From contig LR778135.1 in the NCBI GenBank assembly GCA_902810075.1, positions 62,001 through 126,000 on the forward strand: a stretch of 64,000 nucleotides of DNA, written 5' to 3'. Numbering within the stretch: the first letter of the stretch is position 1; every line of letters starts with the position of its first letter. The notes beneath the pieces were generated by a model, which saw nothing but the letters and a program-made list of their open reading frames with translations, searched no databases and was not told the DNA's origin. Positions 25,868 to 34,679 of the stretch are shown here, in pieces. Both the position numbers and the translations under genes were made by a program. The stretch is from Ruminococcaceae bacterium BL-6 (GTDB lineage: Bacteria > Bacillota > Clostridia > Oscillospirales > Acutalibacteraceae).

Positions 25868-27106
25868 TTATTTGCACAGCTCCACGATCTTGATAAAATC
25901 GCGCAGAATGTGGAACGGGTCTTTGACCGGAAGCGCCACGACCTTTTCCTCCGGGGTGCCGTCGCGCTTGCGGATTTGAATCCACTCGCCCAGCTCGCGG
26001 TTGGGGAACGTATCGAAAATGTACTTTTCGGCCTTTTGATAGCGTTCCAACAGATCGGGTTCCCCTGTCAGCCTGTAAAGGTATGGGAAGACGTACAGGG
26101 TTTCAGCGTGGGGCCACCAGAGCTTCATATCCCATGTGTCCACGATCAGGCGCTCGAAGGCGCTGTCGCCCCGCCGGCCCTTCGGCGGGCCGCCGTCCCG
26201 GTCCACAAACCGCAGCAGGCCGCCGAATTTCTTGTCCCAGCCGATGTCGAAGGCGTTGCGGGCGGCCGTCACGATGCGCGGCAGGTAACGGTCGAGATCG
26301 CCGTAATCCTTCAGGAACTCGGCGCAGAACCACATGTCCTCCAGCGTGTGGCCGGGGTTGACGTGGCGGTCCAGCAGAAGATCCCGATAATTTTCGTCGG
26401 TGGAAATATGCTCGCGGATGTAGCCGTTGCAGTAATCCCGGTCCAGAATCTCCTCCGCCTTGCCGAGGCCGTAGGCGGTTTCCTCCCCGCAGGGCAGGCC
26501 CAGGCGCTCCCGCATTTTGATGTACTCATAGGTTGTGTTCACCAGGATCATCGGGATGGAATGGACGCGGTAGCCCTTCGGAATCGGGTAGGGCTCCGTC
26601 AGGTAATCGCCGCTTTCCGCCCGGTCGCGAATGCTCTGGAACAGGTGCTCCACCGCCGGAAGATTTTCGGTCAGCTTCAGGGCCTTGGTGTACTGCGCCA
26701 TCCCGATCAGCGCAAAGCAGTCCGCGAACAGGCTCGCGTCATAGCGCCCGGTGCGCCCGTCCTTCAGCTTGTTTCCGTCGCGGTCCAGAAGGTAGCAGCA
26801 GACGCTGTCGCCGTAAATGGAGTGCTCGGTCAGAAAGCGGTAAGTGCCCTGCATCTGAACCATCAGGTCGCCGGCATCCAGGCGAGGGAACAGCCCTTCC
26901 TTTTTCAAATCGTACAGGCGCCCCAGCAGCCACAGATAGCGCCCCTGCGACCATGTGAATTTGTGGTCACTGAGCTTTTTGTCGCCGTAATTGTTGATGC
27001 AGTTCAGAATTCCGCCCTTCTCATAGTCGTAAAAGCGGTTCCAGTAGGGCATGAAGTCATCCTGAATCTGAGAGACATAGAAATCCAGATCGTCTTTTTC
27101 TGTCAT
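25868..27106 (-). CDS. N-acylglucosamine 2-epimerase (AGE) family protein
   Basis: 412 residues of the (alpha/alpha)6-barrel AGE family: GGILNCINNYGDKKLSDHKFTW, QGRYLWLLGRLYDLKK, HVNPGHTLEDMWFCAEFL and KLWWPHAETLYVFPYLYRLTG, which carries conserved catalytic His residues. Members interconvert GlcNAc and ManNAc or epimerise/isomerise other sugars. It overlaps the SSS symporter stop by four bases, so import and epimerisation are coupled. Substrate within the family is not certain. Confidence 0.88.
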   Translation of the reverse strand: MTEKDDLDFYVSQIQDDFMPYWNRFYDYEKGGILNCINNYGDKKLSDHKFTWSQGRYLWLLGRLYDLKKEGLFPRLDAGDLMVQMQGTYRFLTEHSIYGDSVCCYLLDRDGNKLKDGRTGRYDASLFADCFALIGMAQYTKALKLTENLPAVEHLFQSIRDRAESGDYLTEPYPIPKGYRVHSIPMILVNTTYEYIKMRERLGLPCGEETAYGLGKAEEILDRDYCNGYIREHISTDENYRDLLLDRHVNPGHTLEDMWFCAEFLKDYGDLDRYLPRIVTAARNAFDIGWDKKFGGLLRFVDRDGGPPKGRRGDSAFERLIVDTWDMKLWWPHAETLYVFPYLYRLTGEPDLLERYQKAEKYIFDTFPNRELGEWIQIRKRDGTPEEKVVALPVKDPFHILRDFIKIVELCK

Positions 27107-28620
27107 TTTTCCCGCCCCAATCTGACCATCAGATGCTCCACCTCGGCCGGGACCTCTTTTTTAGAGACGTACTTGTTGTACAGCCCGACCAGGACAAAGA
27201 TCACGAACGAAACGAGCAGCGGGGCGATCAGGGCCGTGTCGGTTTCCAGCTGAAGGCCCATTTTGGTAGCCTCGAACATGCCGAGCCCGCCGATCATGGA
27301 GGCGATCGCCGCGGTGCTGTCGCAGTGCTTGAAGCAGGGCAGCATGCCGAACAGCAGCGGGATCGCCGTAGGGCCGAGCAAAGCCGCGAACCAGGTCAGG
27401 ATGATGCCGGTGACGCCGCCGAGCTGGTCGCGCAGCAGGCCGACCACGACGGTCGAAACGGTAAAGCAGATGGTCACGATCCGCGCAAGGCGCAGGGATT
27501 CCTTCTCTTTCAGCTCCAGAATGGCGGGCCTGATCTTGGAGAGGATATCGCGCGTGATCACCGCGGAAACGGTGTTCAGGTCGGAGTTGCACATGGACAT
27601 GGTCTGCGCGAACATGGCCGCGAGCACCAGGCCGACCAGGCCTACCGGCAGGAATTTATGGGCCAGCGACGCGTACAGGCCGGCTTCCGCCTGTGCCTGG
27701 GTCCAACCGGGGAAAAGGATAGGGCCGCACCACATGGGGAAGAACAGCACCAGCGGCCAGGCCAGGTAAAGGGCCGAAGAAAGGAAGGCCGCTTTTTTTG
27801 CCTGCCGATCGTTTTCCGTGGAGATAAAACGGGCGGCCAGGTTCCAGGTGCCGCCGTTGTAGCTCAGGAAGATCACGAAGAAGTAAAGCAGGGTCCAGGA
27901 AAGCGAGCCCTGTCCGCGGCCCGCGTTGAATACGGTCAGGTGGCTTTGGGGCAGGGCGCCGAGGATGCTGGAAAAAGTGTAGCCGTACTCCCCCAGGTGG
28001 CTGATCACCGAGAAGAACAGGATCAGGCCGGCCGTCAGGGTGACGAGGAACTGAACGAAATCGGTCAGCAGGTCGGCGATCAGGCCGCCGATAGAGATGT
28101 AAAGCATCGACGCCATGCTGCCCAGAATGATCCCGAGCCAGATGGGCAGGCCGGTGAAGCCGTAAAGCAGAATCCCCAGGGATGCCCATTTCGCGCCCAC
28201 ATCCAGCAGCTTCACGATGATGCCGGAGCCGGCCACGATCAGCTGGGCCGCTTTGTTGTAGCGTATCTGCAGGTATTCGGTGGGCGACTGAATCCCGAGC
28301 GCGCGGCGCAGGCGCGGCCATCTGGGCACGATGGTGACGGCGCCGATCGAGGTGGCCAGCGCGATGTTGACCGCCCACCAGAAATAGATCGAGGTGCCGT
28401 ACGCATAGGCGATGCCCGCGTATCCGACGAATACCACGCCGGAATAGCCGGAGACATGGTGTGATATGCCGGAAAGCCACCACGGCACCTTTCCGCCGCC
28501 CACGTAAAAATCCTCCGAGCTTTTGATGGAACGTTTCGACCAGAAACCGATGCCGATGATCACCAGGAAGAAAAGGACCAGAGCGGCGTAATCAAGGGGC
28601 TGCATATGTCCGACTTCCAT
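27103..28620 (-). CDS. Sodium:solute symporter (SSS family)
   Basis: About 505 residues from ATG 28620 behind GAGGAGGGAA. Some 13 membrane segments and SSS hallmarks: VGGGKVPWWLSGISHHVSGYSG, PTEYLQIRYNKAAQ, and QTMSMCNSDLNTVSAVITRDI near the conserved Na2-site helix. Relatives include sialic acid and sugar symporters. As the only transporter in the operon it should import the amino sugar or its derivative that NagA, NagB and the epimerase process. Confidence 0.9.
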   Translation of the reverse strand: MEVGHMQPLDYAALVLFFLVIIGIGFWSKRSIKSSEDFYVGGGKVPWWLSGISHHVSGYSGVVFVGYAGIAYAYGTSIYFWWAVNIALATSIGAVTIVPRWPRLRRALGIQSPTEYLQIRYNKAAQLIVAGSGIIVKLLDVGAKWASLGILLYGFTGLPIWLGIILGSMASMLYISIGGLIADLLTDFVQFLVTLTAGLILFFSVISHLGEYGYTFSSILGALPQSHLTVFNAGRGQGSLSWTLLYFFVIFLSYNGGTWNLAARFISTENDRQAKKAAFLSSALYLAWPLVLFFPMWCGPILFPGWTQAQAEAGLYASLAHKFLPVGLVGLVLAAMFAQTMSMCNSDLNTVSAVITRDILSKIRPAILELKEKESLRLARIVTICFTVSTVVVGLLRDQLGGVTGIILTWFAALLGPTAIPLLFGMLPCFKHCDSTAAIASMIGGLGMFEATKMGLQLETDTALIAPLLVSFVIFVLVGLYNKYVSKKEVPAEVEHLMVRLGREK

Positions 28621-28638
28621 GTTTTCCCTCCTCACTTA

Positions 28639-29433
28639 TTATGGTTTGCAGAGCTTTTCCAGATTGCGCAGCCGGGCGCTTGCGTAGTAGTCGTTCAGCC
28701 CCTGGTGCTGTTTCTTTTCCATCCCTCTTTCCATCTCTTCCACCAGGGCGACATATTTTTTTACGTCTTCCATTGGGAAGACGGTCGTCAAAAAGGAATC
28801 CAGATTGAAATCCTGCCGGGAAATCCGCTTGTTCCAAAGCAGCAGATGCCCCAGGAAACAGAGCGTCAGCGCAAACGGCAGAACCACCTGGAACAGAAAC
28901 GGGCCGAGCCATTGCTCCACAGGGATGCGGAATGCGAATACGCACAGGATGGCGTCTAGCAGGACAAGCGGGGGCAGCACGAGCTGAAGGATGACGGCGG
29001 GCTGGCATTTTCTGCGGTAGCGCTCGATCTCCCGCACGATCGCAATGCGCATGAGCTGCTTTCCGTACTTCTCCAGAAGGACGGGGTTCGCCGCCACCTT
29101 CGGGCGGCTTCCGTGAAAGCGCATCGGGGAAATCAGCTCGGCGACGCGCAGGGTAAAATCGTACCTGCCCAGCTCGGGGCTGGTGTAAAGCTCCACGCCG
29201 TAATCCCGCGGCAGCTCCAGATTCAGCGGCGTCAGAGCGCCGTATTCGCGCAGGGGCCTCGGAAGGGCGAGCGTTTTGAGCGTCAGCATCCGCAGAAGGC
29301 AGATTCCCCCGGCGAGGATCACCGCCGCAAGCCACGGGCGCGGCATGGCGACTTTCGCCCCCAGCAGGGCCGCGGATGCGAGAGGAATGCCGATGCCCGC
29401 CAGATAATACACGTTCGAGCTTTTCCAGTTCAT
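28639..29433 (-). CDS. Membrane protein of unknown function, M48-like without HExxH
   Basis: 264 residues with two N-terminal hydrophobic segments (about 10-27 and 31-50) and two more around 145-170 and 180-203. The layout, with a cytoplasmic stretch YTSPELGRYDFTLRVAELIS and IVREIERYRRK placed before the third membrane segment, recalls M48/HtpX peptidases. The zinc motif HExxH is however REIER, so protease activity is not expected. I do not recognise a known family with certainty. It lies between nagB and the symporter and could be an accessory subunit of transport. Confidence 0.6.
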   Translation of the reverse strand: MNWKSSNVYYLAGIGIPLASAALLGAKVAMPRPWLAAVILAGGICLLRMLTLKTLALPRPLREYGALTPLNLELPRDYGVELYTSPELGRYDFTLRVAELISPMRFHGSRPKVAANPVLLEKYGKQLMRIAIVREIERYRRKCQPAVILQLVLPPLVLLDAILCVFAFRIPVEQWLGPFLFQVVLPFALTLCFLGHLLLWNKRISRQDFNLDSFLTTVFPMEDVKKYVALVEEMERGMEKKQHQGLNDYYASARLRNLEKLCKP

Positions 29434-29467
29434 AGAATCCGCCTCCCGTATTTTGAAAAGAAAAGGT

Positions 29468-30223
29468 TTACTGCAGCCCCGCGGCGCTGGCCTTGTCGAG
29501 GTACATCCGGCAGCCCTTCTGCAGCCGCAGGATGCTGGCCGGGCAGCTTTCGCCGATTTCCCCGGTCAGCGCCGCGGCCACGGCTTTGGCCTTGCGCTCC
29601 CCTGGAACGATGCAGAACAGGGAAGGGGCGCTCACCAAAGTGGGGATGGTCAGCGTGATGGCCTGTTGGGGCACGTCAGCCAGCGTGGCGAAGCACTTGT
29701 CGTGCACCTGCTGCAAACGGCAGACTTCTTCCAGCTTTACCACTTTTACGGCTTTGGGGTCTTTAAAGTCGGCCGCGCCGGGGTCGTTGAAGGCGATGTG
29801 GCCGTTTTCCCCGATCCCCAGAAACACGATGTCCGGCGGAGCGGCTTTCAGCAGCGCGGCGTAGCGTTCGCATTCCCGCCGGGGGTTCGCGCGCCCGTCG
29901 ATCAGATGGACGGATGCGAACGGGACGCGGCGGAAGATCGCGCTGCTCAGAAATCCGTTGAAGGACTTGGGATTCCCCACCTCGAACCCCACGTATTCAT
30001 CCATATGGTAGGCGTGAATCCGTTCCCAGGGAACGTCCTGCCCGGTCAAGGCGGCGAGGAATTCGTTTTGGGACGGGGCCGCGGCGAACACACAGTTGAT
30101 TTCCCTTTTCTGCCGCAGCAGCGCGCGGATCTGCTCCGCCGCTTCGCGGGCCGCGGTTTCCCCCATCTCTTTTCGCGTATCGAAAATTTTCAGTTTGATT
30201 TCTCCGTACGTTCTTTCCTGCAT
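29468..30223 (-). CDS. nagB: Glucosamine-6-phosphate deaminase
   Basis: 251 residues. MDEYVGFEVGNPKSFNGFL and FLGIGENGHIAFNDPGAADF are the NagB active-site segments, with the catalytic Asp in the first and the Glu/His ring-opening pair in the second. It converts glucosamine-6-P to fructose-6-P and ammonia. The allosteric C-terminal module of E. coli NagB is shorter here. It is the first enzyme gene after the LacI regulator. Confidence 0.93.
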   Translation of the reverse strand: MQERTYGEIKLKIFDTRKEMGETAAREAAEQIRALLRQKREINCVFAAAPSQNEFLAALTGQDVPWERIHAYHMDEYVGFEVGNPKSFNGFLSSAIFRRVPFASVHLIDGRANPRRECERYAALLKAAPPDIVFLGIGENGHIAFNDPGAADFKDPKAVKVVKLEEVCRLQQVHDKCFATLADVPQQAITLTIPTLVSAPSLFCIVPGERKAKAVAAALTGEIGESCPASILRLQKGCRMYLDKASAAGLQ

Positions 30224-30250
30224 AGTAGCGGCTTCTCCTTTTGCTGATAT

Positions 30251-31315
30251 TTATGGTTTATTGATTTTCCGGACGGACTGACGGATGATCAGCTCCGGCT
30301 GAATGACGATCTGCTCCGGCCCCAGGGCGGGGTTCTGAATATGTTCGAACAGCAGATCCACGGCGCACTGACCCGTTTTCAGCGCGGGCTGAAAGATGGT
30401 GGTGAGCGCCGGGGTCACCATGGACGCGAAAGGGATGTTGTCGAAGCCGATGATGGAGACGTCCCCCGGCACGCGTATCCCCTGACGGGACAGCGAATCG
30501 ATCATGCCGATGGCGGTGATGTCGTTGACCGCCATTACCGCGCCGGGCTTCGGGTTGCATTCCAGCAGCATGCTGGCCAGCGCGCGGCCGTTGTGGATGT
30601 CGAGGTTTTCGTCCTTTTCCGGAAGATCCTTTTCCCCGCAGATGAGGAGCAGGTTTTCTTCTGCGGGGATTCCGGCGTCGGACAGGGCTTTTTGATATCC
30701 TTCCATCACCAGTTTCCGGCTGCTGCGGTCGATGACGCGGCTCGCGAAGGCGATCCTTCTGTGCCCGCATCGAATCAGGTAATCTGCCGCCATGTATCCG
30801 CCCTTGAAAAAGTCGAAGGAGACGCTGTTCCCCGAAAAGCCCTCGTACACCTGGTCGAACAGGATAAACGGCGGGGCGTCCGGCTGTTCCAGCTCCTTCA
30901 AAAAAGCGCCGGACTGATCGATGCTGGAGAAAAGCAGCCCCGCGACCTGCTGCCGCAGCAGGATATCCAGCTGACGGCGCTCCATTTCGGGGCTGTCATA
31001 CGAGCTGCACACAATGGGGGCGTAGCCGTTCAAGACACATTTCCGCGCCGCGACGGAAACAAGCTGCGCATAAAACGGGTTGAGCAGGTCCGGCACGATG
31101 ATGCCGATCTCTTTGCTGGCGACCCCTTTCAGCATCTGGCTGAAGATGTTCGGCTTGTAATTGAGCTTTTGGGCGGCCTTGCGCACCCGGGCGCAAAGCT
31201 CTTCCTTCACGGGATAGCCGGAATCGCTGAGCACGCGGGACACCGTGGCCGGGGAGACATCCGCCTCCCTTGCGATATCCAGGATCGTGGCGCGCTTTGA
31301 TTTTCCTTTTGACAT
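30251..31315 (-). CDS. LacI-family regulator of the amino-sugar operon
   Basis: 354 residues. HTH at about 9-32 (ATILDIAREADVSPATVSRVLS) with the hinge helix NIFSQMLKG, followed by a sugar-binding core (IGIIVPDLLNPFYAQLVSVAARK, VSIIGFDNIPFASMVTPALTT). AAAGGAGC lies upstream of the ATG. A perfect LacI palindrome at 31410-31425 sits on its own promoter, so it should repress itself and the eight-gene operon until an amino-sugar ligand binds. Confidence 0.93.
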   Translation of the reverse strand: MSKGKSKRATILDIAREADVSPATVSRVLSDSGYPVKEELCARVRKAAQKLNYKPNIFSQMLKGVASKEIGIIVPDLLNPFYAQLVSVAARKCVLNGYAPIVCSSYDSPEMERRQLDILLRQQVAGLLFSSIDQSGAFLKELEQPDAPPFILFDQVYEGFSGNSVSFDFFKGGYMAADYLIRCGHRRIAFASRVIDRSSRKLVMEGYQKALSDAGIPAEENLLLICGEKDLPEKDENLDIHNGRALASMLLECNPKPGAVMAVNDITAIGMIDSLSRQGIRVPGDVSIIGFDNIPFASMVTPALTTIFQPALKTGQCAVDLLFEHIQNPALGPEQIVIQPELIIRQSVRKINKP

Positions 31316-31409
31316 AAGCGAGCTCCTTTTTACATCGTCCTCAATCGAATGGCAGGGTGTTCGTCCCGCTCCCGCCGCGGGCGGGGGAAGGGATTCAGCA
31401 GTGCCGCGC

Positions 31410-31449
31410 TAGAAAACGTTTTCTAAGCGCCCAAAAAAAATGAAATCAA
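31410..31449 (-). promoter_or_regulatory. Promoter with overlapping LacI operator, amino-sugar operon
   Basis: On the minus strand TTGATT (31449-31444), 17 bases, TTAGAA (31426-31421). The perfect 16-bp palindrome TAGAAAACGTTTTCTA at 31410-31425 covers the -10 and start site. AAACGTTT is the classical core for LacI-family proteins. Confidence 0.85.
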
Positions 31450-31559
31450 ATATTCAAAATTTTGTTTTTTTACAGCTACCCCATTTTTATGGTAAAATGA
31501 ACAAATTTATGACAGATAGAAAGCAGTCCTATCAAGGATTTGCCCTATTGTCATAAGAA

Positions 31560-31581
31560 AAGCCCGGAAAAATCCGGGCTT
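31560..31581 (-). terminator. Hairpin terminator left of the IS3 element
   Basis: AAGCCCGG and CCGGGCTT pair around AAAAAT; on the minus strand the stem is followed by TTTTCTTA. It would stop transcripts leaving the insertion sequence. Confidence 0.6.
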
Positions 31582-31703
31582 GGCCTTATGCAATTTTTTT
31601 GAGGGGTGCGCCGGATTTTTTTAAAAAAATCCTCTCGCCGTTGTGGACTGTTCCCGGTTGAAAGGACAAAGAAATAAAAGCCCTGTCGCAGAATAGCTTG
31701 GAT

Positions 31704-32555
31704 TTAGGCGGCCTTGCTCCGGATTTCGAACGGAGTGAGGCCGTCTTTCATGTTAATGCGCTCATAATTGTAAAAGTGGACATATTCAGCCACTGCTTGT
31801 TCCACTTCAGCACGGCAAGAAAAATTCATACGGTATAGGCATTCCGTCTTAAGCGTGCCAAAGAAATTTTCCATGGCGGCGTTGTCGTAAGGACATCCGG
31901 GACTGGACATGGACGGCTGAAAATGGTATTCTTGGCTCAGGTCAAAGTATGCTTGTGACGTGTATTGAGACCCCTGGTCGCTGTGGAGGGCAAGTCCATC
32001 GGCGACCTTCTCTTTTTGTAAGGCGTCCCGGATGGTGTCTGTCACCAATGAGGCAGTCATGTCATTGCCGATACGATAGGCCAAAACCATTTTGTCGCAC
32101 AGGTCTACCACCGCACATAGATACAGCATCCCTTTTGCAGTAGGGATATAGGTGATGTCCGTAACCCAGAAATAATTGGGCAACGGCTGCTCAAAAGCCC
32201 TCTGTAACAGATTCGGATATTTATGTACTGCCTGTTTGTAATGTATATATGGCCGACGTCGCCGTATCTGTGAAAGCAGATCATACTTCCGCATGATACG
32301 CAGAATGGCTTTCAGGTTGACTTTCTTCCCGGTCTGCCGCTGAATCCAGCGGCGCACCCGACGACAACCGTAGGTCTGTTTGCAGCGCTGCTGACAATCC
32401 GTAATCAAGTCTGTAAGCCATTGATCTTTGGCTTCTTTTGCCTGCCGGTTTCGCCAGGCATAGTAGCCGCTACGGGAAACCTCAAAGGAACGACACATGG
32501 CTTCAATGCTGTATTTCCCACGAAACCGTTCAATGACGCGATACTTCAGCTTCAC
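31704..32555 (-). CDS. IS3-family transposase OrfB (integrase domain)
   Basis: 283 residues from a GTG start. An HTH_21 region (YSIEAMCRSFEVSRSGYYAW) is followed by the rve integrase core with the DDE triad in YFWVTDITYIPT, LALHSDQGSQYTS and DNAAMENFFGTLKTE. It catalyses strand cleavage and transfer, normally as an OrfAB fusion made by -1 frameshifting. Its start overlaps the stop of orfA (GTGA). Confidence 0.95.
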   Translation of the reverse strand: MKLKYRVIERFRGKYSIEAMCRSFEVSRSGYYAWRNRQAKEAKDQWLTDLITDCQQRCKQTYGCRRVRRWIQRQTGKKVNLKAILRIMRKYDLLSQIRRRRPYIHYKQAVHKYPNLLQRAFEQPLPNYFWVTDITYIPTAKGMLYLCAVVDLCDKMVLAYRIGNDMTASLVTDTIRDALQKEKVADGLALHSDQGSQYTSQAYFDLSQEYHFQPSMSSPGCPYDNAAMENFFGTLKTECLYRMNFSCRAEVEQAVAEYVHFYNYERINMKDGLTPFEIRSKAA

Positions 32556-32854
32556 TTCCTTCCAGCTTCGGACAGAAAATTTTGCAGAAGTTCTACTTTC
32601 ATCCGCAGTTCAATCAATTCATTGTTTCGCGATCTTTCTTCATCGGCCGGATTTTGTCGCGGCCGCCCTTTCAGACGGGGCACATAGCCGTTGGCAATCA
32701 TGCGCGCTTTCCGATGCTGACGGCTAACCAACTGTTTGATTTGATATTTTGTCAATCCATAACTTTCTGCTATTTCCCGATTGGTTTCTCCTACCGCCTT
32801 TCGCCGGAACACCTCTTCACTCAGTAACTCTACTTTTGTATATTTCCTGGACAT
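32552..32854 (-). CDS. IS3-family transposase OrfA
   Basis: 100 residues from ATG 32854, preceded by AGGAGG. An N-terminal HTH (SEEVFRRKAVGETNREIAES ... LTKYQIKQLVSRQH) binds the IS ends, and the C-terminal leucine-zipper region ELIELRMKVELLQNFL mediates oligomerisation. Normal length for the group. Confidence 0.92.
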   Translation of the reverse strand: MSRKYTKVELLSEEVFRRKAVGETNREIAESYGLTKYQIKQLVSRQHRKARMIANGYVPRLKGRPRQNPADEERSRNNELIELRMKVELLQNFLSEAGRK

Positions 32855-33089
32855 GAAAATGACCTCCTGTCGTAGTTCCATTCTACAACAGGGGGCCTTT
32901 TCTTTCACTGTCCGTTTTCCGGGATATAGTCCATTGCGGCAAGGGGACTCCTGTGCTTCAGACCGTCCATTTATCACGCCATGCGGTAGGCATATTCTTT
33001 GTGGACAGCAAACTGTCTATAGATTATTATTTTTTACACCGCGTTTAAAACGATGTCAACAAAACAATATGTAAAAACGTAAATTTTAA

Positions 33090-33635
33090 ATCGTTTTTCG
33101 ATTCCCGCAATTTTTCTGGGTCTGGAATTTTGACAAAGAGGAAAAATGGCTGAATGAAATGTCGGCGAAGGGCCTGCAGCTTGTGTCGGTGGGATTCTGC
33201 AAATATGTTTTCGACGAGGGAGCGCCCGGCGAATATGACGTCAGGCTGGAGCTTCTGGAAAACTGGCCGACGCATCCCGAAAGCACCCGGTACATCAAAT
33301 TTATCGAAGACACGGGCGCGGAGTATCTCGGCTCGGTGATGCGCTGGGCATATTTCAGGAAGAAAAAAACGGAAGGCGGGTTCGGCCTGTTTTCCGATAT
33401 CGATTCCCGCATCAAGCATCTAAATCGGATTTTGTTCTTGTTGGGCCTGATCGGCCTCCTGGAGCTGTCCGCCGGTTCCGCGAACGATCTGCTGTACTAC
33501 TTCAGAAGCGGATTGACCGTCCATTTGTTTTCGAGCCTTTTCTGCCTTTTACTGGGGGTCCTGATCGCTTATGGATTCGTCCGGATCTGCCGGAAACTGA
33601 ACCGGCTGAAAAAGGAAAGGATCCTGCATGAATGA
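33090..33635 (+). pseudogene. DUF2812 protein lacking a start codon
   Basis: The frame from 33090 reads IVFRFPQFFWVWNFDKEEKW and then GLQLVSVGFCKYVFDEGAPG, IKFIEDTGAEYLGSVMRWAY and two C-terminal membrane segments, a good DUF2812 match. Family members begin a few residues before FRLFF-like sequence, but here a stop precedes and no ATG/GTG/TTG is present before Met at 33159, which lies inside the domain. DUF2812 genes usually follow a PadR regulator in the same transcript; that gene is missing. Upstream sequence was probably lost in a rearrangement near the IS3 element. A rare ATC/ATT start cannot be excluded. Confidence 0.65.
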
Positions 33636-33794
33636 GGCCCATAAAAAAATCCGGGCCGCCTGCCGGTTTTTACGGCTGGAAAAAGGCTCGGATCGATTCC
33701 GTATGGGATTTTAAATTTCGACGCATAAGAAACCATGCGGCCTGCGCTCGCCGCCGTAAAACCGGAGGGAATGCGGGCCGCGTTTTCAGCCCTT

Positions 33795-34679
33795 TTACGC
33801 CCCTTTGCCGGTCATCTTTTTGTCCAGATGCCTGCCGATCAGCCTGGTGATCACGCTGAAGAGGAAGACCATGATGAGCAGGATCGCGGAGGAAATGTCC
33901 GCGATCTGGGCCGCGTTCGGCGCGACGGCCTCGGTTCTGGAGGCCCAGATATGCAGGGCGAGCGTTTCGCCCGGGCGGAACGGATTGAGCGGGCTGGTGG
34001 CAGAGGACAGATTCCAGTTCGACCAGTTGATGTCCGTGCTCATGCCCGCCGTGTAAAGCAGCGCGGCGGCTTCCCCGAATCCGCGCCCCGCGGCCAGAAT
34101 GATTCCCGTGATGATGCGCGGGACGCACGCGGGCAGCAGCACGAACACGATCGTCTGCCATTGGGTCGCGCCCAGCGCCAGGCTTCCCTCCCGGTATTCG
34201 TCCGCCACCGCGTGCAGCGCGTCCTCCGTTACGGTCGTGATCAGCGGAAGGCTCAAAATGGAGACCGCCAACGCGCCGGCCATCAGGCTCCATTGGGAGT
34301 GCGTCATGACGACGAACACCAGGTAGCCGAAAAGGCCGACCACGATCGAGGGCAGGGAGGAGAGCGTTTCGATACAGGTGCGGACGAAGCTGGAAAGCCG
34401 CCCCTGCTTCGCGTATTCCGCCATATAAATGCCGGCGGCCACCCCGAACGGCACGCTGATCAGCAACGCGAGGAACACCAGGTAGACCGTGTTGAACAGC
34501 TGGTCTCCGATTCCGTTTTCATTGAAAGCCAGAAGGCTGATGTCGAACTCCCGAAAGGCCTTGAACAGGATGTAGACCGTAAACGCGCCGAGCAAAAGCA
34601 GGAAAAATCCCGCGACGAGATACAGCACGACCGTCATGAACCTGTCCATCATTTTCGCGGAGTGGCGATTCCCTTTCAT
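33795..34679 (-). CDS. pstA: Phosphate ABC transporter permease PstA
   Basis: About 294 residues from ATG 34679 with GAGGAAAG upstream. Six membrane segments and the PstA signature regions VAAGIYMAEYAKQGRLS, SLPSIVVGLFGYLVFV and ALGATQWQTIVFVLLPACVP (EAA loop). It forms the inner-membrane channel with PstC for high-affinity phosphate import. The ATG overlaps the pstC stop by four bases. It is the last gene: no pstB or phoU follows. Confidence 0.94.
   Translation of the reverse strand: MKGNRHSAKMMDRFMTVVLYLVAGFFLLLLGAFTVYILFKAFREFDISLLAFNENGIGDQLFNTVYLVFLALLISVPFGVAAGIYMAEYAKQGRLSSFVRTCIETLSSLPSIVVGLFGYLVFVVMTHSQWSLMAGALAVSILSLPLITTVTEDALHAVADEYREGSLALGATQWQTIVFVLLPACVPRIITGIILAAGRGFGEAAALLYTAGMSTDINWSNWNLSSATSPLNPFRPGETLALHIWASRTEAVAPNAAQIADISSAILLIMVFLFSVITRLIGRHLDKKMTGKGA

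Larger units (their letters stand above)
31644..32933 (-). mobile_element. IS3-family insertion sequence (IS150 group), complete
   Basis: 1290 bp. Imperfect terminal inverted repeats of about 50 bases begin with TGGACT at 31644 and end with AGTCCA at 32933. Both contain CCCGG, GGACA, GAAA, AAAAG and CCCTGT blocks in the same order. The trinucleotide TTG flanks both sides (31641-31643 and 32934-32936), a 3-bp target duplication typical of IS3. orfA and orfB are intact, so the copy may be active. The reconstructed target is GCCG-TTG-CGGC, a small palindrome. Confidence 0.88.
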
